Positions 23,083-33,344 of a stretch of 64,000 nucleotides of DNA are shown here, piece by piece. How positions within the stretch are numbered: position 1 is the first letter of the stretch; each line of letters starts with the position of its first letter. Position numbers and translations under genes: made by a program. The notes below the pieces were generated by a model, which was not told where the DNA came from, did not search any database, and worked only from the letters and a program-made list of their open reading frames with translations. Source of the stretch: Euptelea pleiosperma (lineage: Eukaryota; Streptophyta; Magnoliopsida; Ranunculales; Eupteleaceae); NCBI GenBank assembly GCA_035048495.1, contig CM068547.1:34294502-34358501 (forward strand). Reading direction: 5' to 3'.

Positions 23083-23912
23083 CTATTGACCATTCTTTAG
23101 GTACAAAGTCCAAAGGTTAATCATCAGACTGATTTTGGTTTGTAGGCTAGGGATTGGCCAAACATCCATAGGATCGGCGTCCTCTTAAAGTGTGCTACGT
23201 GGCTCATATTGTGGACGGTCATCGTGGGTAGTTAGCGAAGTTTTAGTCATCTTTGGCCCAACCCTAAGTGGACCTACAAACCAGAAATTAGCCTGATTTA
23301 GTGATATCTAAGCACTGGATTGGAGTCGATTTCATGGGTTGATTTTTAAACATGATTTCGAGTATTATTAGGGGTACAAAGATCCAAAGGTTTGAAATCA
23401 CTAATCAGGCTGAATTTTGGTATATAGGTCCACCTATGGATTGCCAAAAATCCATACGGTCAGTAGTATAGGTTACAACGTCAATCATTTTACGTCATTC
23501 TACGAAAAAACAATGAAGTAATATCTATGGTTCAACGTTAGCTTAATTAGGCAATAGACGTCATTAGATCAAATGACGTCCTAATGGTCCAAAATCTTCC
23601 CACCGCAGGTCCACTAACCCACGTTAGAAAAAAAAAACTGTAACTCTGCAGTAAACGGAAGGCTAAGAAACAGGCAATTTTGTCCTTTAATTTTAGCGTT
23701 CCTTCCCTCTAGTCTCTCTTAACTTCATAAGATCAGTGGATCAGAAGGCAGAAAAGAGTTAAGAGAAGAAGGGAACAGTGGGATAAAGAAAGGTGAGGGT
23801 TTGAACACTCAGCTCTCTCCATTCTTGCTTTTTTTGTTTTAGCGTTTTTTGTGTTGTTGTAATTTTTTCAATGAATCTGAGGGGATCTTGTTGTTTGTGT
23901 TGATTTCTTTTA

Positions 23913-24501
23913 GGGTAATTCTATTTGCACCCCACAAATTCCATAAGCACCCCATTTAGGTGCTTTTGGGCCAAAAATGCCCTTAGACAAAAAAAAAAAC
24001 CCAAGCACCCCACCTGGTTGTTGAAGAAGAAGAAGGAGGAGGAGGAGGAGGAGGAGGTCGTCGCCGTCGCCGCCACAGGTACGTCTCTCTCTCTTTCTCT
24101 CTCTCTCCACGGCAATTGGTGCCGTGGGGACTTAGTAGCCCACGGCCAGCCCAACTGTGGAGAGAGGGAGGGAGAGGGAGAGAGAGAGGTGGAGGAGAGA
24201 GACGTACCTGTGGTGGTGGTGGCGGCGGCAACGGCGACGGTGTCCTCCTCCTTCTTTCTTATTTTTTCTTTGTTTTGGGTTTTTTTCAAGGTGAGAGAGA
24301 GACAAAGGTGGAGAGGGAGAGACGATGGTGAGAGGTGGAGAGGGAGATGGAGGGAGAGAGGTAGAAGGAGAGGTGGAGAGGGAGAGACGAAGATTGGGGT
24401 GGGGTGCTTAGGGTTTTATTTTTTTTGGTCAAGGGCATTTTCGGCCAAAAGCACCCAATTTGGGTGCTTATGGAATTTGTGGGGTGCAAATAGAATTTCT
24501 C
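23913..24501. mobile_element. 589-bp MULE-type MITE with GA-rich core
   Basis: About 100-bp inverted ends (GGGTAATTCTATTTGCACC / GGTGCAAATAGAATTTCTC) lie between exact 9-bp copies of TTTCTTTTA (23904-23912 and 24502-24510). The core is a second foldback of GA/GGN repeats around CGGCAATTGGTGCCG. Long open frames here come from simple-sequence content and are not genes. Confidence 0.9.
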
Positions 24502-24664
24502 TTTCTTTTAATGTTAGTATTATTATTTCTGATTTTTCTCTGAGAATTTGGGATAATAAAAAGAGAAGAGAAGCAAAAGAAGAGGAAAAAAAAAAGGTGC
24601 CACGTTGGAGGGATTGAGTCCCACCATTTTAGTTCAGACTTCAGAATCAAAGTTGGTTGTGTTG

Positions 24665-24920
24665 GGAAGAAAGAACAATAAACAAGGAATAAAACAAAGA
24701 TGCAAACGAACCACAACACAGAGATTTACGTGGTTCCCTCTAGATTGAGGTACGTCCACGGATCCACACCGATTCCACTATGCTCTAGGGCAAAAGAAAA
24801 TACACACAGTACAAGATTGAGATACTCGTCTCTCACCAACATGGGTATATATAACCTTACGAAGAAATTAAAGCTATGTGAGAATTACGGAAAAGCCCTC
24901 AGAAAAAAGTCCTCCCCAAA
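24665..24920. mobile_element. LTR-retrotransposon fragment (LTR-like)
   Basis: CACAGAGATTTACGTGGTTC followed by TACGTCCACGG is wording typical of plant Copia-type LTRs read backwards. No partner LTR or TSD was seen, so this is a fragment. It abuts the peptide-gene leader copy at 24922. Confidence 0.45.
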
Positions 24921-25006
24921 ATTGAAATGCTTATACTCTTGAGGCTAGTTGGACCCGTGGAATCGTGCCTTCATGTACAGTACTCCAAGAATCATCAATC
25001 TCTACA

Positions 25007-25227
25007 TAACTCAACAGGTTGATCCAGAGAACTGATCTCTTTGGGATAATGTTTACCATGTTTTTCAGTTATGGGTGCTTCAGCAAATTTTGGTCTCATG
25101 ATGACTAGCCGTCGACCTCAAAGCCACTGGATCTGAGGAACTGAGAGCTTTAGGATGATACTTATCAAGTTGTGGAATTACGGGTACGGAGGAGGAACTG
25201 ATCGATTTGGGCTGGTGCTTATTGAGT
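25007..25227 (-). pseudogene. Frameshifted tandem peptide repeats (KYxPKxISS units)
   Basis: Reading the minus strand, three diverged copies of a roughly 20-residue unit can be recovered in two frames: KHQPKSISSSS (about 25225-25190), KYHPKALSSSD (about 25165-25130) and KHYPKEISSLD (about 25055-25020). Differences between the first two fall mainly at third positions or give similar residues, as expected if they were once translated. A stop (TGC TGA) follows the second unit, and the third is in another frame. Inference: the decayed tail of a multi-peptide precursor begun by the signal peptide at 25348. Confidence 0.4.
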
Positions 25228-25348
25228 TGTCAAAGTATGGGTCTTCGGTGATGCCAGAGGATCCGAGAAACTGAACCTTTTTGTTAGCCATGGCTAGAAC
25301 CACAAGAGCATCTGCTATGATCAAGCAAGCAAGAAGAAACCAAGCCAT
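25178..25348 (-). CDS. Small secreted peptide candidate (56 aa), unrecognised family
   Basis: I do not recognise the family. Residues 1-19 (MAWFLLACLIIADALVVLA) are a textbook signal peptide with an A-M-A cleavage region. The mature part starts ANKKVQFLGSSGITEDPYF and ends in a Pro-rich SVPPPYP. A TATA box (minus TATATA at 25432-25427) lies about 80 bp upstream. Its leader (AGCCTCAAGAGTACAAGCA) is repeated at 24922-24956, so the gene was once tandemly duplicated. Just after residue 40 a shift of one base opens a second frame with repeats QLNKHQPKSISSSS and QLDKYHPKALSSSD. The repeat substitutions favour that frame, so the present reading may be a frameshifted remnant of a longer precursor. 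Whether it is expressed is unknown. Confidence 0.5.
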   Translation of the reverse strand: MAWFLLACLIIADALVVLAMANKKVQFLGSSGITEDPYFDNSISTSPNRSVPPPYP

Positions 25349-25426
25349 TATGGGTAATGGGTCCTTGAAATTGAAATGCTTGTACTCTTGAGGCTAGCTG
25401 TGGAGGTTTAGCGAATGGCAGAGTCC

Positions 25427-25432
25427 TATATA
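25427..25432 (-). promoter_or_regulatory. TATA box of the small peptide gene
   Basis: Minus-strand CTATATAGG lies about 80 bp before the ATG, allowing a leader of roughly 50 bp. Confidence 0.5.
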
Positions 25433-25440
25433 GGAGTTCA

Positions 25441-25978
25441 GAATACAAGGTCCAATGGTCATGTGGTTTGATGGAAGTTTCCCTCTCTTCTATCTTAGGA
25501 ATTTTTCGTAATTCTTAATGGGGTGGTAATGTTTGAGTGATTTTTTTTTGTGGGGTTGTGGATTGATTAGGGGAAATTGAGAATAATTGAAAGGTGATTT
25601 TGTCAATCAGACAGGCCGATGGTTTGAAATGGCTATTTAAACTATGTAATTTTCGGGAATTCGTATCTACTCAAAGATTATCATGGGAGCATATCGATAA
25701 ACATTAGACTCAATCTAGGCTTTAGAATGGAAGTTAGCCGAATGATTAACACCTTCGTTGATCTGGTTTGTCCAACATCTGGACTATAACAAAAAAAAAA
25801 CACACTAATAAAATGATCTGAACCATTTGAATTGGGTTTTAGTTTGGATTAGTACTCTTAATGTTATACGGAATTCAAATGAAAATGATTAATCACACTG
25901 TTAAAATCATCTGATTTTGTTATGATCTTGGGGTCAACAAGGGGTAGATCATCATGTTGGACTGTCTGCATCAATAGG
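25441..25978. other. Intergenic, no gene seen
   Basis: AT-rich sequence with no coding signal or identifiable repeat before the LTR element. Confidence 0.6.
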
Positions 25979-25983
25979 TGTGA

Positions 25984-27407
25984 TGATACGTGCCTTACCT
26001 TCTATACACGTATTTATTTTCAATCAAGGATAAAGGAATATGACTACAATCAAGGAGAGAGATTATCATGCAAAGATAAGGAAATATGATTACAATAAAG
26101 GAAGGAGATTTGCTACAATCAATGAGGAAATAAGGTTACCCTTACGATTAGCATTAATAGATTGATTGGCAAAATTATTGGAGTTTTGATTTATTAATTG
26201 TCATAATTGTAAGTGATCCACCATCTATATAAGGTGGAAATCGTAGGTAGAAGAACCATCGAAAGTTCTATGTTTCTGATTATCTTTTTAGTAATATGAG
26301 GAATTCCCCCCAGATGTGGGAAACTTACTTAGTTAATTGATCTTTTCTTCCGGGGTCGTATCATTTGGTATTAGAGCAACGATCTTGCCCTGTGTCTTGG
26401 TGATAATGGCGAACGGGACTAGAGCTCAAGAGGCTAACGAAATGGAGGAAAATATTAAATGCTTACTAGAAAACTCAGAGAGACAATCTGAAGCCTTGAA
26501 AGAGTTAAGGCAATTGATGATAGCCATAAGCCTTAAACACGATCAATTAACTTCACGGTTAGTTGAGTTGGATGTTGATCATGTAGGGGCCCATTCTAAC
26601 ATCAAGCTAGAGATGCCCGATATCATACAGGAGCATGAAGTAGTTGTTGATGCAATTCATGTCAACGTTGAAGAGCCTTTTATCCAGCCTATAATTTTAG
26701 ATTATTGTGGCAAGTGTAATGTTGGAAACAAATCTCATGCAAGTGAATTTTTGGTTAATGACTCCGAGAAGCACCTTGTCGAGTGTATTTTTTCAAAGAA
26801 GTGCGACGGCCAAGAAAATGCTTCTCCTTCTGATGCGCCCAATCGAGCTGAATTAGGTATTGCTTGCATGATCGTCATCACCTACAATATACATGCAATC
26901 CATCGAAGACTTGTGATGATTGAGCCATTCATGGTTGTGACATCCAATAAGAATTGGGATCTTGGAGGAAACATAGCTTTCCTATACTTTGACCTTGAGG
27001 ACAAGGTCAATGATAAGGAGGTGGGATTGATACGTGCCTTACCTTCTATACACGTATTTATTCTCAATCAAAAATAAAGGAATATGGCTACAATCAAGGA
27101 GAGAGATTATCATGTAAAGATAAGGAAATATGGTTACAATAAAGTAATGAGATTTGCTACAATCAATGAGGAAAGAAGGTTAACATTACGATTAGCATTA
27201 ATAGATTGATTGGCGTAATTATAGGAGTTTTGATTTATTAATTGTCATAATTGTAAGTGATCTACCATCTATATAAGGTGGAAATCGTAGGTAGAAGAAC
27301 CATTGAAAGTTTTATGTTTCTAGTTATCTTTTTAGTAATATGAGGGATTCCCCCCAGATGTGGGAAACTTGCTTAGTTAATTGATATTTTCTTCCGGGAT
27401 CGTATCA
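25984..27407 (+). mobile_element. Small non-autonomous LTR retrotransposon, structurally complete
   Basis: Two 380-bp LTRs (25984-26363 and 27028-27407) start TGATACG and end CGTATCA. An exact 5-bp TSD TGTGA lies at 25979-25983 and 27408-27412. A primer-binding-like TGGTATTAGAGC follows the left LTR, and a purine tract AAGGAGGTGGGA precedes the right one. The 664-bp interior has a gag-like frame but no protease, RT or integrase. The LTRs are close to identical, so the insertion is fairly recent and was mobilised in trans. Confidence 0.93.
26406..27077 (+). CDS. Gag-like remnant ORF of the small LTR element (223 aa)
   Basis: The frame starts MANGTRAQEANEMEE and continues with a Glu/Leu-rich helical stretch like the N-terminus of Ty3/Gypsy gag. 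It ends with WDLGGNIAFLYFDLEDKV, wording like the C-terminal end of plant Gypsy polyproteins. This suggests an internal deletion that joined the two ends of the parent ORF. The frame runs into the right LTR, and the stop is LTR-encoded. No capsid, zinc-knuckle or catalytic motif is visible. Confidence 0.5.
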   Translation: MANGTRAQEANEMEENIKCLLENSERQSEALKELRQLMIAISLKHDQLTSRLVELDVDHVGAHSNIKLEMPDIIQEHEVVVDAIHVNVEEPFIQPIILDYCGKCNVGNKSHASEFLVNDSEKHLVECIFSKKCDGQENASPSDAPNRAELGIACMIVITYNIHAIHRRLVMIEPFMVVTSNKNWDLGGNIAFLYFDLEDKVNDKEVGLIRALPSIHVFILNQK

Positions 27408-27593
27408 TGTGAGCATTCCCTGGTTGGAGCGATTGATATAAATATCTTTTTTCCCCATTAGATAGGAAACATAACATATATGCTTGGGGCACCATAGAGT
27501 CAACAGATCATACTGGAGTTCTGTTTATTAATAAAATGTGGACACTGATGCATTCATGTCACACGCTGTCATTACATTTATAGGTCAAGATTC

Positions 27594-27942
27594 TGTTAGG
27601 ATCCTAAAGGTAAAGACTTAAGCTTTCGGCACCTCTATCACCTAGGTTCTTTTGGTGTATTGGTTTGGGTCTTAACATGTGGTATCAGAGCCAACCCCAT
27701 GTCACGGGTTCAAGTCATGGGAGGGGTGACCTGGGGAAATGGCTACCTGGGGTGAGGGGCTCGCTCAAAAAGAGAAAATAGGAGTACCGGAAAAAATGCC
27801 GGGGGCCCGCTCACAAAAAATAAGAAAATAGGGATACCTGAGTGAAAGCCACTTCAGAGTGGGCCACCATGGACGTCGGCCTTGGAAGTGTGGTGGAATG
27901 TTAGGTTAAGACTTGAACTTTCTTCATCTCTATCACCTAGGT
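27594..27942 (+). mobile_element. TRIM element (miniature LTR retrotransposon)
   Basis: The left LTR of 84 bp (27594-27677, TGTTAGG..CTTAACA) is followed two bases later by TGGTATCAGAGC, the initiator tRNA-Met primer site. A shorter related copy (27899-27942, TGTTAGGTTAAGACTTG..TATCACCTAGGT) is the truncated right LTR, ending at an A17-like tract. No coding capacity. Confidence 0.72.
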
Positions 27943-27960
27943 GAAAAAAAAAAAAAAAAC

Positions 27961-29589
27961 CCCCAGATTCCAAGGAGATGGCAATTGGCCAATTGATCAA
28001 ATTATGTTGCTGTTTCATCTTAACAAGAATTGTTTGCTGGCTATTCCGCGTCAGAGTATTACTGGGTTAGGTCAAACTGGTGCAACATGTCGATTTGATA
28101 TACATGCTTTGGTTCTTAGTTGGTTCAATAGCTGCTAAGGGTATAGGTTTAGGTTTCATTATTACATGACAAGTGACTGTTCTCTAGAGTACCTACCTAC
28201 TGTAGTGAAGGAAAATGCTGATCCGATAATGGAAGCACCTTATTTCAGTGATGGGTTAGAGCTTCCTTAATTCAAGAAGCGAGTGTATGCTGAATATATG
28301 ATAAAATGTCTTATAGGGCTTTATAATGCAGAAGTTCGAACATTAGGACCTTGTTTCCTTCAGGTATGCTTTCTTTAATCTGTTTGTTTCTTTCTTCTAT
28401 AAAAACGAATTATACAAAAACCAATGCACCTTATCATAGCGTCGATCTGGAATTGCAATTGCAACATTATCTTAACAAATTTTCTTTTCTTTGCCTTTTG
28501 TAATATGCCAAGATCTTCTCTGAAGTCCCAGATGCATTAGAGCATTCCCCCACTTTGCTTCATAATCTAAGGTAGTATCTGAACCTGAATACATGGTGTT
28601 AAAGAGAATCGATTGCATCAGCGCAATAACATAATTATTTAAGAGCACTCCAGATATAGAAACTCTTGTTTTGGAAACAACTATAATGAGTTTATTGCAG
28701 TCTTAAGCCATTAATTTACATCTTAAACTGCTTATAACAATTCATCTTGTTTTAACTATTAAATTTGATGATCATACAGAAATGTTGTTCATCATATCAA
28801 GATCTCTTATTTTGGGCTTACAAAAAAAAATGATCTCTTATTTTGGGTTATTGGATGTGGAAGTTGCCTTTCATCCCAAATTTTGAGGACTGTAGGTAAT
28901 GATCAACACATCACCATTGAATAAAGAAACAAGATTTTTTTCCTTTCTTCTTTTGTTGTAGAATAGCATTTCCACAAAATATTAGATTTCATTGACAACC
29001 CATAATGGTTGGTCAGACCTAGATACCTAACTATTAAGATTGATGGTTTAATGATTTGATTTTTCTTGTGATAATGATTTGGCTTTTATTGGTAACTCAT
29101 GATCAGCCCCTGAAATTTTATTTCTTTATGATTTCTTGGGTGGACCATGATTAGTTCATAATTTTTTTAGTTAAGAATGGTTGGTTGAAAATTTAGCTAA
29201 ACAATTGGTTCAGTTTCTAGTCTTGCTATAATGTAACTTAAGGCTTGAAATTGAAGTGGAGGCAATAGATTCCACAACAATGACAATTTGGACTGTAGAA
29301 AACATGTATTGGAATGTTGTTTATGTTTATTTTTTTCATGGATCGGGTGAAGTTTGCATGATTTTAGTGAATTCTCTTTGATCTTCTAGTTTGATCTTTA
29401 GTAACCCTTTCGTCATTAGTGAGTATTGCACTTGCCTAGGAGGTTGTTACTCTATTACAAATGCAACAATTGGAGACTGCATGTCAATATATAGTGAGTA
29501 TTTGTTTGAAACTTTCTACTTGAATGAGTCTCATCTGTATTTTGTGTGTTGTAAAAATTATGGTTGATAGGTAAAACAAGAAGGGACTC
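27961..29589. other. Unannotated stretch with a possible old gene fragment
   Basis: From 28150 to 28363 a plus-strand frame (YLPTVVKENADPIMEAPYF, then VYAEYMIKCLIGLYNAEV) ends at a good donor (CAG|GTATGC) but has an internal stop. I cannot name it. The rest is AT-rich and looks intronic or intergenic. Confidence 0.35.
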
Positions 29590-30601
29590 ATGGACAAAAC
29601 ATGGAGGCTTAAACACAGGTCCAATATACACTTGTAGTGTTACTTTGTTAAAATAAATCTTTATTTTTGATAAACATATACATGACTATAAATTACATCT
29701 TACAGAGCTAGCAAGGAGTATCAAGATGGAGTGAGAGAATTCATCAACTTTGCCATAGCTCATTTTGATGATCCAACAAAAATTAGATGCCCATGCAAAG
29801 ATTGCAAAAACTTTAGCTATTTGAGTTGTCAATCAGTGAATGACCACTTGGTTGTGCGGGGTATTGATATGACTTATGATACATTTGTTTTGCACGGAGA
29901 AGAACTGACTGAGCCCCATGGACATGTGAGAGGAGTGGGATCGTCCACTTTATTTGGTGTTCAACAAAGTTCTGCGAAAGTGCATCAATTAGAGAACGAA
30001 GTGAAAATATTAAGAGATAAAGTGGCATCCATGGAGTTTATGCTAAATGAGTTTTTTGCTAGGAAGGAAATATTCCCCAAATTTATGGAATCACAGGTAT
30101 ATTAAATCAATTTGGTAAATATGACATACATTATCTTTATATATCTTTATTTTTTCGCTGATGTGCATGTTTCACCAGCAAAACCAATCAGTTGGCCTAC
30201 CTCGTCGGGAAGATCCCCATGAAGATCAATATCCCTCTACACAAATTTACAAATTTTCAGATTTGGTATGTTCTTACATGAAACACTTTCATTTTAATTG
30301 CAAACTTTATAAGTAACTTTTTTTTTGTGCTTAGCAAGGAGAGTAATTCAGCAAAATCTGTAAAATGCAAACTGAGTAGACTCGTCCCGGAGGATGTTGT
30401 GGACATGGTTATTAGTGCATTGATGATCGTACAGCTATTGTACATCATGTACCTTTAGGACCTGGTATGTCAAAGGTATTGATTGAAGTTGTTGTGCAAT
30501 GGGATGTGCTACTTGTCAGGGGGAATGATGAGTTGCAGACAATAGAGGATGTCATGGGATCATTCGTGGCTTGGCCAACAAGTTCTATAATCAAGGAGTG
30601 A
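29590..30601 (+). pseudogene. CACTA (En/Spm) transposase-associated gene, decayed
   Basis: Exons 29590-29618, 29706-30096 and 30179-30265 join in frame (MDKTWRLKHR, then ASKEYQDGVREF). The first domain matches the N-terminal transposase-associated domain of CACTA proteins: IRCPCKDCKN, DHLVVRGI and a final HGE. A coiled coil follows (HQLENEVKILRDKVASMEFM). A later exon (about 30310-30601) has KLSRLVPEDVVD and, one frame over, VHHVPLGPGMSKV and VMGSFVAWPTSS, typical of the domain found with plant transposases. The frame change near 30410 and the absence of the catalytic core mean it cannot encode transposase. CACTA ends were not found around it. Confidence 0.72.
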
Positions 30602-31167
30602 TTTAGAAAAGTTCTTGAGACCTATTTTTGTTAATCTTTCTCAATTTAACCTTGTAGCTCCTTTGTTTGTTCATCAAATTCAAATAGTTACCATATATCC
30701 ATCTACTGATTTTTTCGAATTTTCTGGACAGAACGGTGTTGTCTTAAGATCAATATATCCATCTATTGAATTTGTTGTTGTTTTCGATAATCTCGATCAG
30801 GGTAATTTGCCATACAGCAGACAGCTTAAACTAGTTTACTTGCGTTTGCGCATGAATTGGTGATTCTTGATGATGCTAAGTGTTTCTCTGCTTCCTGCTT
30901 GACTTTCTATCATATTTTTTTGTCTGTCTTATGGTGTTCTTGGTTATACAGAGTTTAATTGACATTAAATTTTATTTGTTTGCAGGTTTGAAGACCTGTG
31001 AACAGTAGGAAGTGAGATTGTGTGTGAGCACTGGTGGATGAGAACTTATATTTGTCTACCTTCATTGAGTTTTGCTTTAGTTAAATTGATTTTGGTTGAA
31101 TTGGATAATTTCTATTTGATTGACTACTCATTTGCTTTGTTCTTGGTAATGTTTGTACGTACCTGTT
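30602..31167. other. Downstream of the CACTA remnant; no gene
   Basis: AT-rich sequence with short open frames only and no recognisable domain. Confidence 0.55.
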
Positions 31168-31175
31168 GTTCTATC

Positions 31176-31462
31176 CAAGGTTTAAAGGAGGTCGTTTTAA
31201 CGGTTAAACAGACTGGGGGCGTTACCGTTTAAACGGCCAGGGGCAAAAATGGAAAAAAACAAAAAAAAAAACGTAATTTAACGGATTTAACAGGTATTTT
31301 TTTCACAAAAATTTTCAGAATTAAATGGCTGTTTAAATGATTTTAACGGCTATTAAAACAAAAAAATGGCTGTTTAATTCAAAACAATAAAATATGTTTT
31401 AACGGTTTTAACGGAAACGGGTTTGGGGCGTTACCGTTTAAACGGCTGTTTTTAAAACCATG
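31176..31462. mobile_element. hAT-type MITE, GTTTAAACGG subfamily
   Basis: CAAGGTTTAAA and AAAACCATG termini lie between exact GTTCTATC copies (31168-31175 and 31463-31470). The interior uses GTTTTAACGG and GTTTAAACGG words instead of TTATAACGG, marking a second subfamily. 287 bp, non-coding. Confidence 0.9.
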
Positions 31463-31489
31463 GTTCTATCCAATCAGTAAAAAACTATA

Positions 31490-31690
31490 CAATTAGCAGT
31501 AAAAAATAGACGGTCCATAATTCTTCAACTTGTAAACCAGGGTAAGAATATCAGAATGATTTGAATTTTTGTGAGGGTGATCTCCTCACCATAGAGACCA
31601 TTGTAACCAAAAATCATCCCATTATAAAACTTCTAATTTATATATTGGCCCCCGCCAATTTTTTGGTGTGAAAATTTGTGTCCCCTGATC
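31490..31690. repeat. Repeat related to 17110-17265 (inverted)
   Basis: Words such as GAGGGTGATCTCCTCACC and AATTCTTCAACTTG recur in inverted orientation in the middle of the 975-bp MULE-like element, so this is another piece of that family or of a shared insertion. No gene lies in the following 400 bp. Confidence 0.5.
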
Positions 31691-32113
31691 CTGACCCAAA
31701 AAAGAATACTACTATATTATGGAAACTTTTTGCCACGCGACAAAAGTATAGGGTTCATGCAAATCAAGGGCTGTCAATCAATACCTCGGAGGTGGGGCCA
31801 TAGCACATTTAGATTATTCACCTGTTAAATCATAGGACCATATGTTTTTTGAATTTTTTTCGTTTTCTGCTAATTACCCTTAAGGATAAGGATCAAATGC
31901 TCTTTTTTCCTGAAGAGTTGTGCTGTCCCATGGATAATCGGACAAAAAAATGTGTGGTTGAAGCTATTGACCGTTAGATTCATCCAATTGTTGCCTCGTA
32001 GACTATGGATTCTTGAATCCAATGGTCAAATGGCCTCAAACTGCACATTTTTTTGCCGGGTTACCTGTGGGAAGGAGCAGCTTCTATGCGCCTGGCCCGC
32101 ACAGACCAAACAG

Positions 32114-32336
32114 GGATAAAACTTTGAGGCAGCAGATCTTGGCACTTGGAATTTGTATGGGCTGACCACCTCGGCCTCACCACACACGTACCCTCGTGAG
32201 TACTCAAGTGCTTTTTGCCAAAACACTCACCTGTGTTCATGGGTGGTGAGGCCGAGGTGGTCCGCCGGTACAAAATCCACGTGCCATGATCTGCTGCCCT
32301 GTCATCTCCTTCGGCCTTGTCATCGAAGTTTTACTC
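32114..32336. mobile_element. MULE-type MITE (GAGTAAAAC family)
   Basis: GATAAAACTTTGAGG and GAAGTTTTACTC ends surround inverted GACCACCTCGGCCTCACCAC arms. Flanks ACCAAACAG and ACCAAACAA are a 9-bp TSD with one mismatch. Sister copies are at 16749-18020 and 41182-41442. Confidence 0.78.
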
Positions 32337-32377
32337 ACCAAACAAAACGGCCCTATAGAGGTTTCCCCACGTCACCT

Positions 32378-32474
32378 CAAAAAAAAAAAAAAAAAACGAA
32401 ACGAAACGAAACGACTAATCGGTCTCAACGGCATTTTAACGGTGCATAACTAACGGCCATTTCTTAAACCATGG
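32378..32474. repeat. Poly-A / CGAAA run and right end of a hAT MITE
   Basis: A19 passes into four CGAAA units and then TAACGGCC..TTAAACCATG, the right terminus of the CCGTTATAACGG family. The left part is missing. Confidence 0.6.
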
Positions 32475-32640
32475 ACGGAATAATAGTTTTTGAATTATAT
32501 TGGTCTAAAGATGAAATAAATTAATAGATTAGGGATCTATTAAAACAAAGGAAATCGGACCTTGCCCGAGAAGAATTGCTAAAGTCCTTGTGACAGAGAG
32601 AGGAGAGATTCGAGAAGTGGTTAGGTACGGAAATTTCTAA
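32475..32640. repeat. Duplicated segment A, copy 1 (partner 35650-35790)
   Basis: Shared words include TCTATTAAAACAAAGGAAAT and GAGAAGAATTG. In both places it lies upstream of duplicated segment B, pointing to a larger old duplication. Confidence 0.65.
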
Positions 32641-32659
32641 TTGTCCGATTCACTTAAAC

Positions 32660-33172
32660 CCAAAAAATAGGTATTTTAATAACAGCCCCTAAAATTTGAA
32701 AGTAATTAGTAATATCCCCTTATACTTTCAAATTTTAAGATTACCCCCTTTGACCTAGTTTAACAGTGGTTGACTTAAGTTAAAACTGCTTGAATCACAC
32801 GTCGATCGTTAGCATTGTACTTGCAATATTATGATCTTTTCGATCATAGGTGCATTAACAGGCACATGATGCATTTAGTCAAATGATATTTAAACTAAGT
32901 CAAGGGGTAATCCTAAAGTTTGAAAGTATGAGGTTGTATTACTAATTACTTTCAAATTTTGGGGGGGTGTTACTAAAATACTCAAGAACTGCTTGAATCA
33001 CACGTCGTTAGCTTTGTAGTTGCAAGCACATGATGCATGTCACGTTTTAACGTTAGTCAAATGATGGTTAAACTATGTCAAGGAGGGTAATCCTAAAGTT
33101 TGAAAGTATAAGGTTGTATTACTAATTACTTTCAAATTTCAGGGGGGTGTTACTAAATTATCCCACAAAAAG
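32660..33172. repeat. Foldback element with a duplicated right arm
   Basis: The left arm (CCCTAAAATTTGAAAGTAAT..GATTACCCCCTTTGAC) is the inverse of two successive right arms (about 32890-32980 and 33068-33172). The outer ends GGTATTTTAATAACA and TGTTACTAAATTATCC look like TIRs. No clear TSD. Confidence 0.65.
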
Positions 33173-33344
33173 ACTAAAATACCCCTTTTTAACTAGTAAA
33201 TTAATAGTAGATACATAGGGACATTTTTGGAAAAGAGTGTCAAATGACGTAGTAACGAAGATGCAGCTTTTAAAAAAAAACGTACTTTACTTGAAGCTCT
33301 AGCGTTGTGTACTTCCTTTGTCTCTACTCTCTACTTAACAATTG

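Larger units (their letters stand above)
22400..23215. repeat. Older GGATGTTTGGCC foldback repeats carrying two nested MITEs
   Basis: Arms with TAGGGATTGGCCAAACATCC and its inverse surround the insertions at 22429-22677 and 22855-23082. Removing them rejoins host words such as TTTGAGCACTATTGACCATT. A further related foldback lies at 23250-23470. Confidence 0.7.

Noticed and set aside
23925..24617. A 230-codon open frame rich in Lys/Glu and Arg
   Set aside because: It lies inside a MULE-type MITE with exact TSD; the composition comes from GA/GGN simple repeats and both strands are open.
27680..27730. tRNA or SINE head (TGGTATCAGAGC with GGTTCAAGTC)
   Set aside because: TGGTATCAGAGC is the complement of a tRNA 3' end and sits two bases after an LTR end, so it is a primer-binding site; no tRNA cloverleaf can be formed.
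29632..29642. CTTGTAGTG as the right CACTA end
   Set aside because: It lies inside the first intron of the CACTA remnant, lacks the flanking TTTTTC, and has no TSD with 38331.
32840..33175. Possible LTR pair from two similar 100-bp arms
   Set aside because: The left partner is inverted relative to both, so this is a foldback with a duplicated arm.
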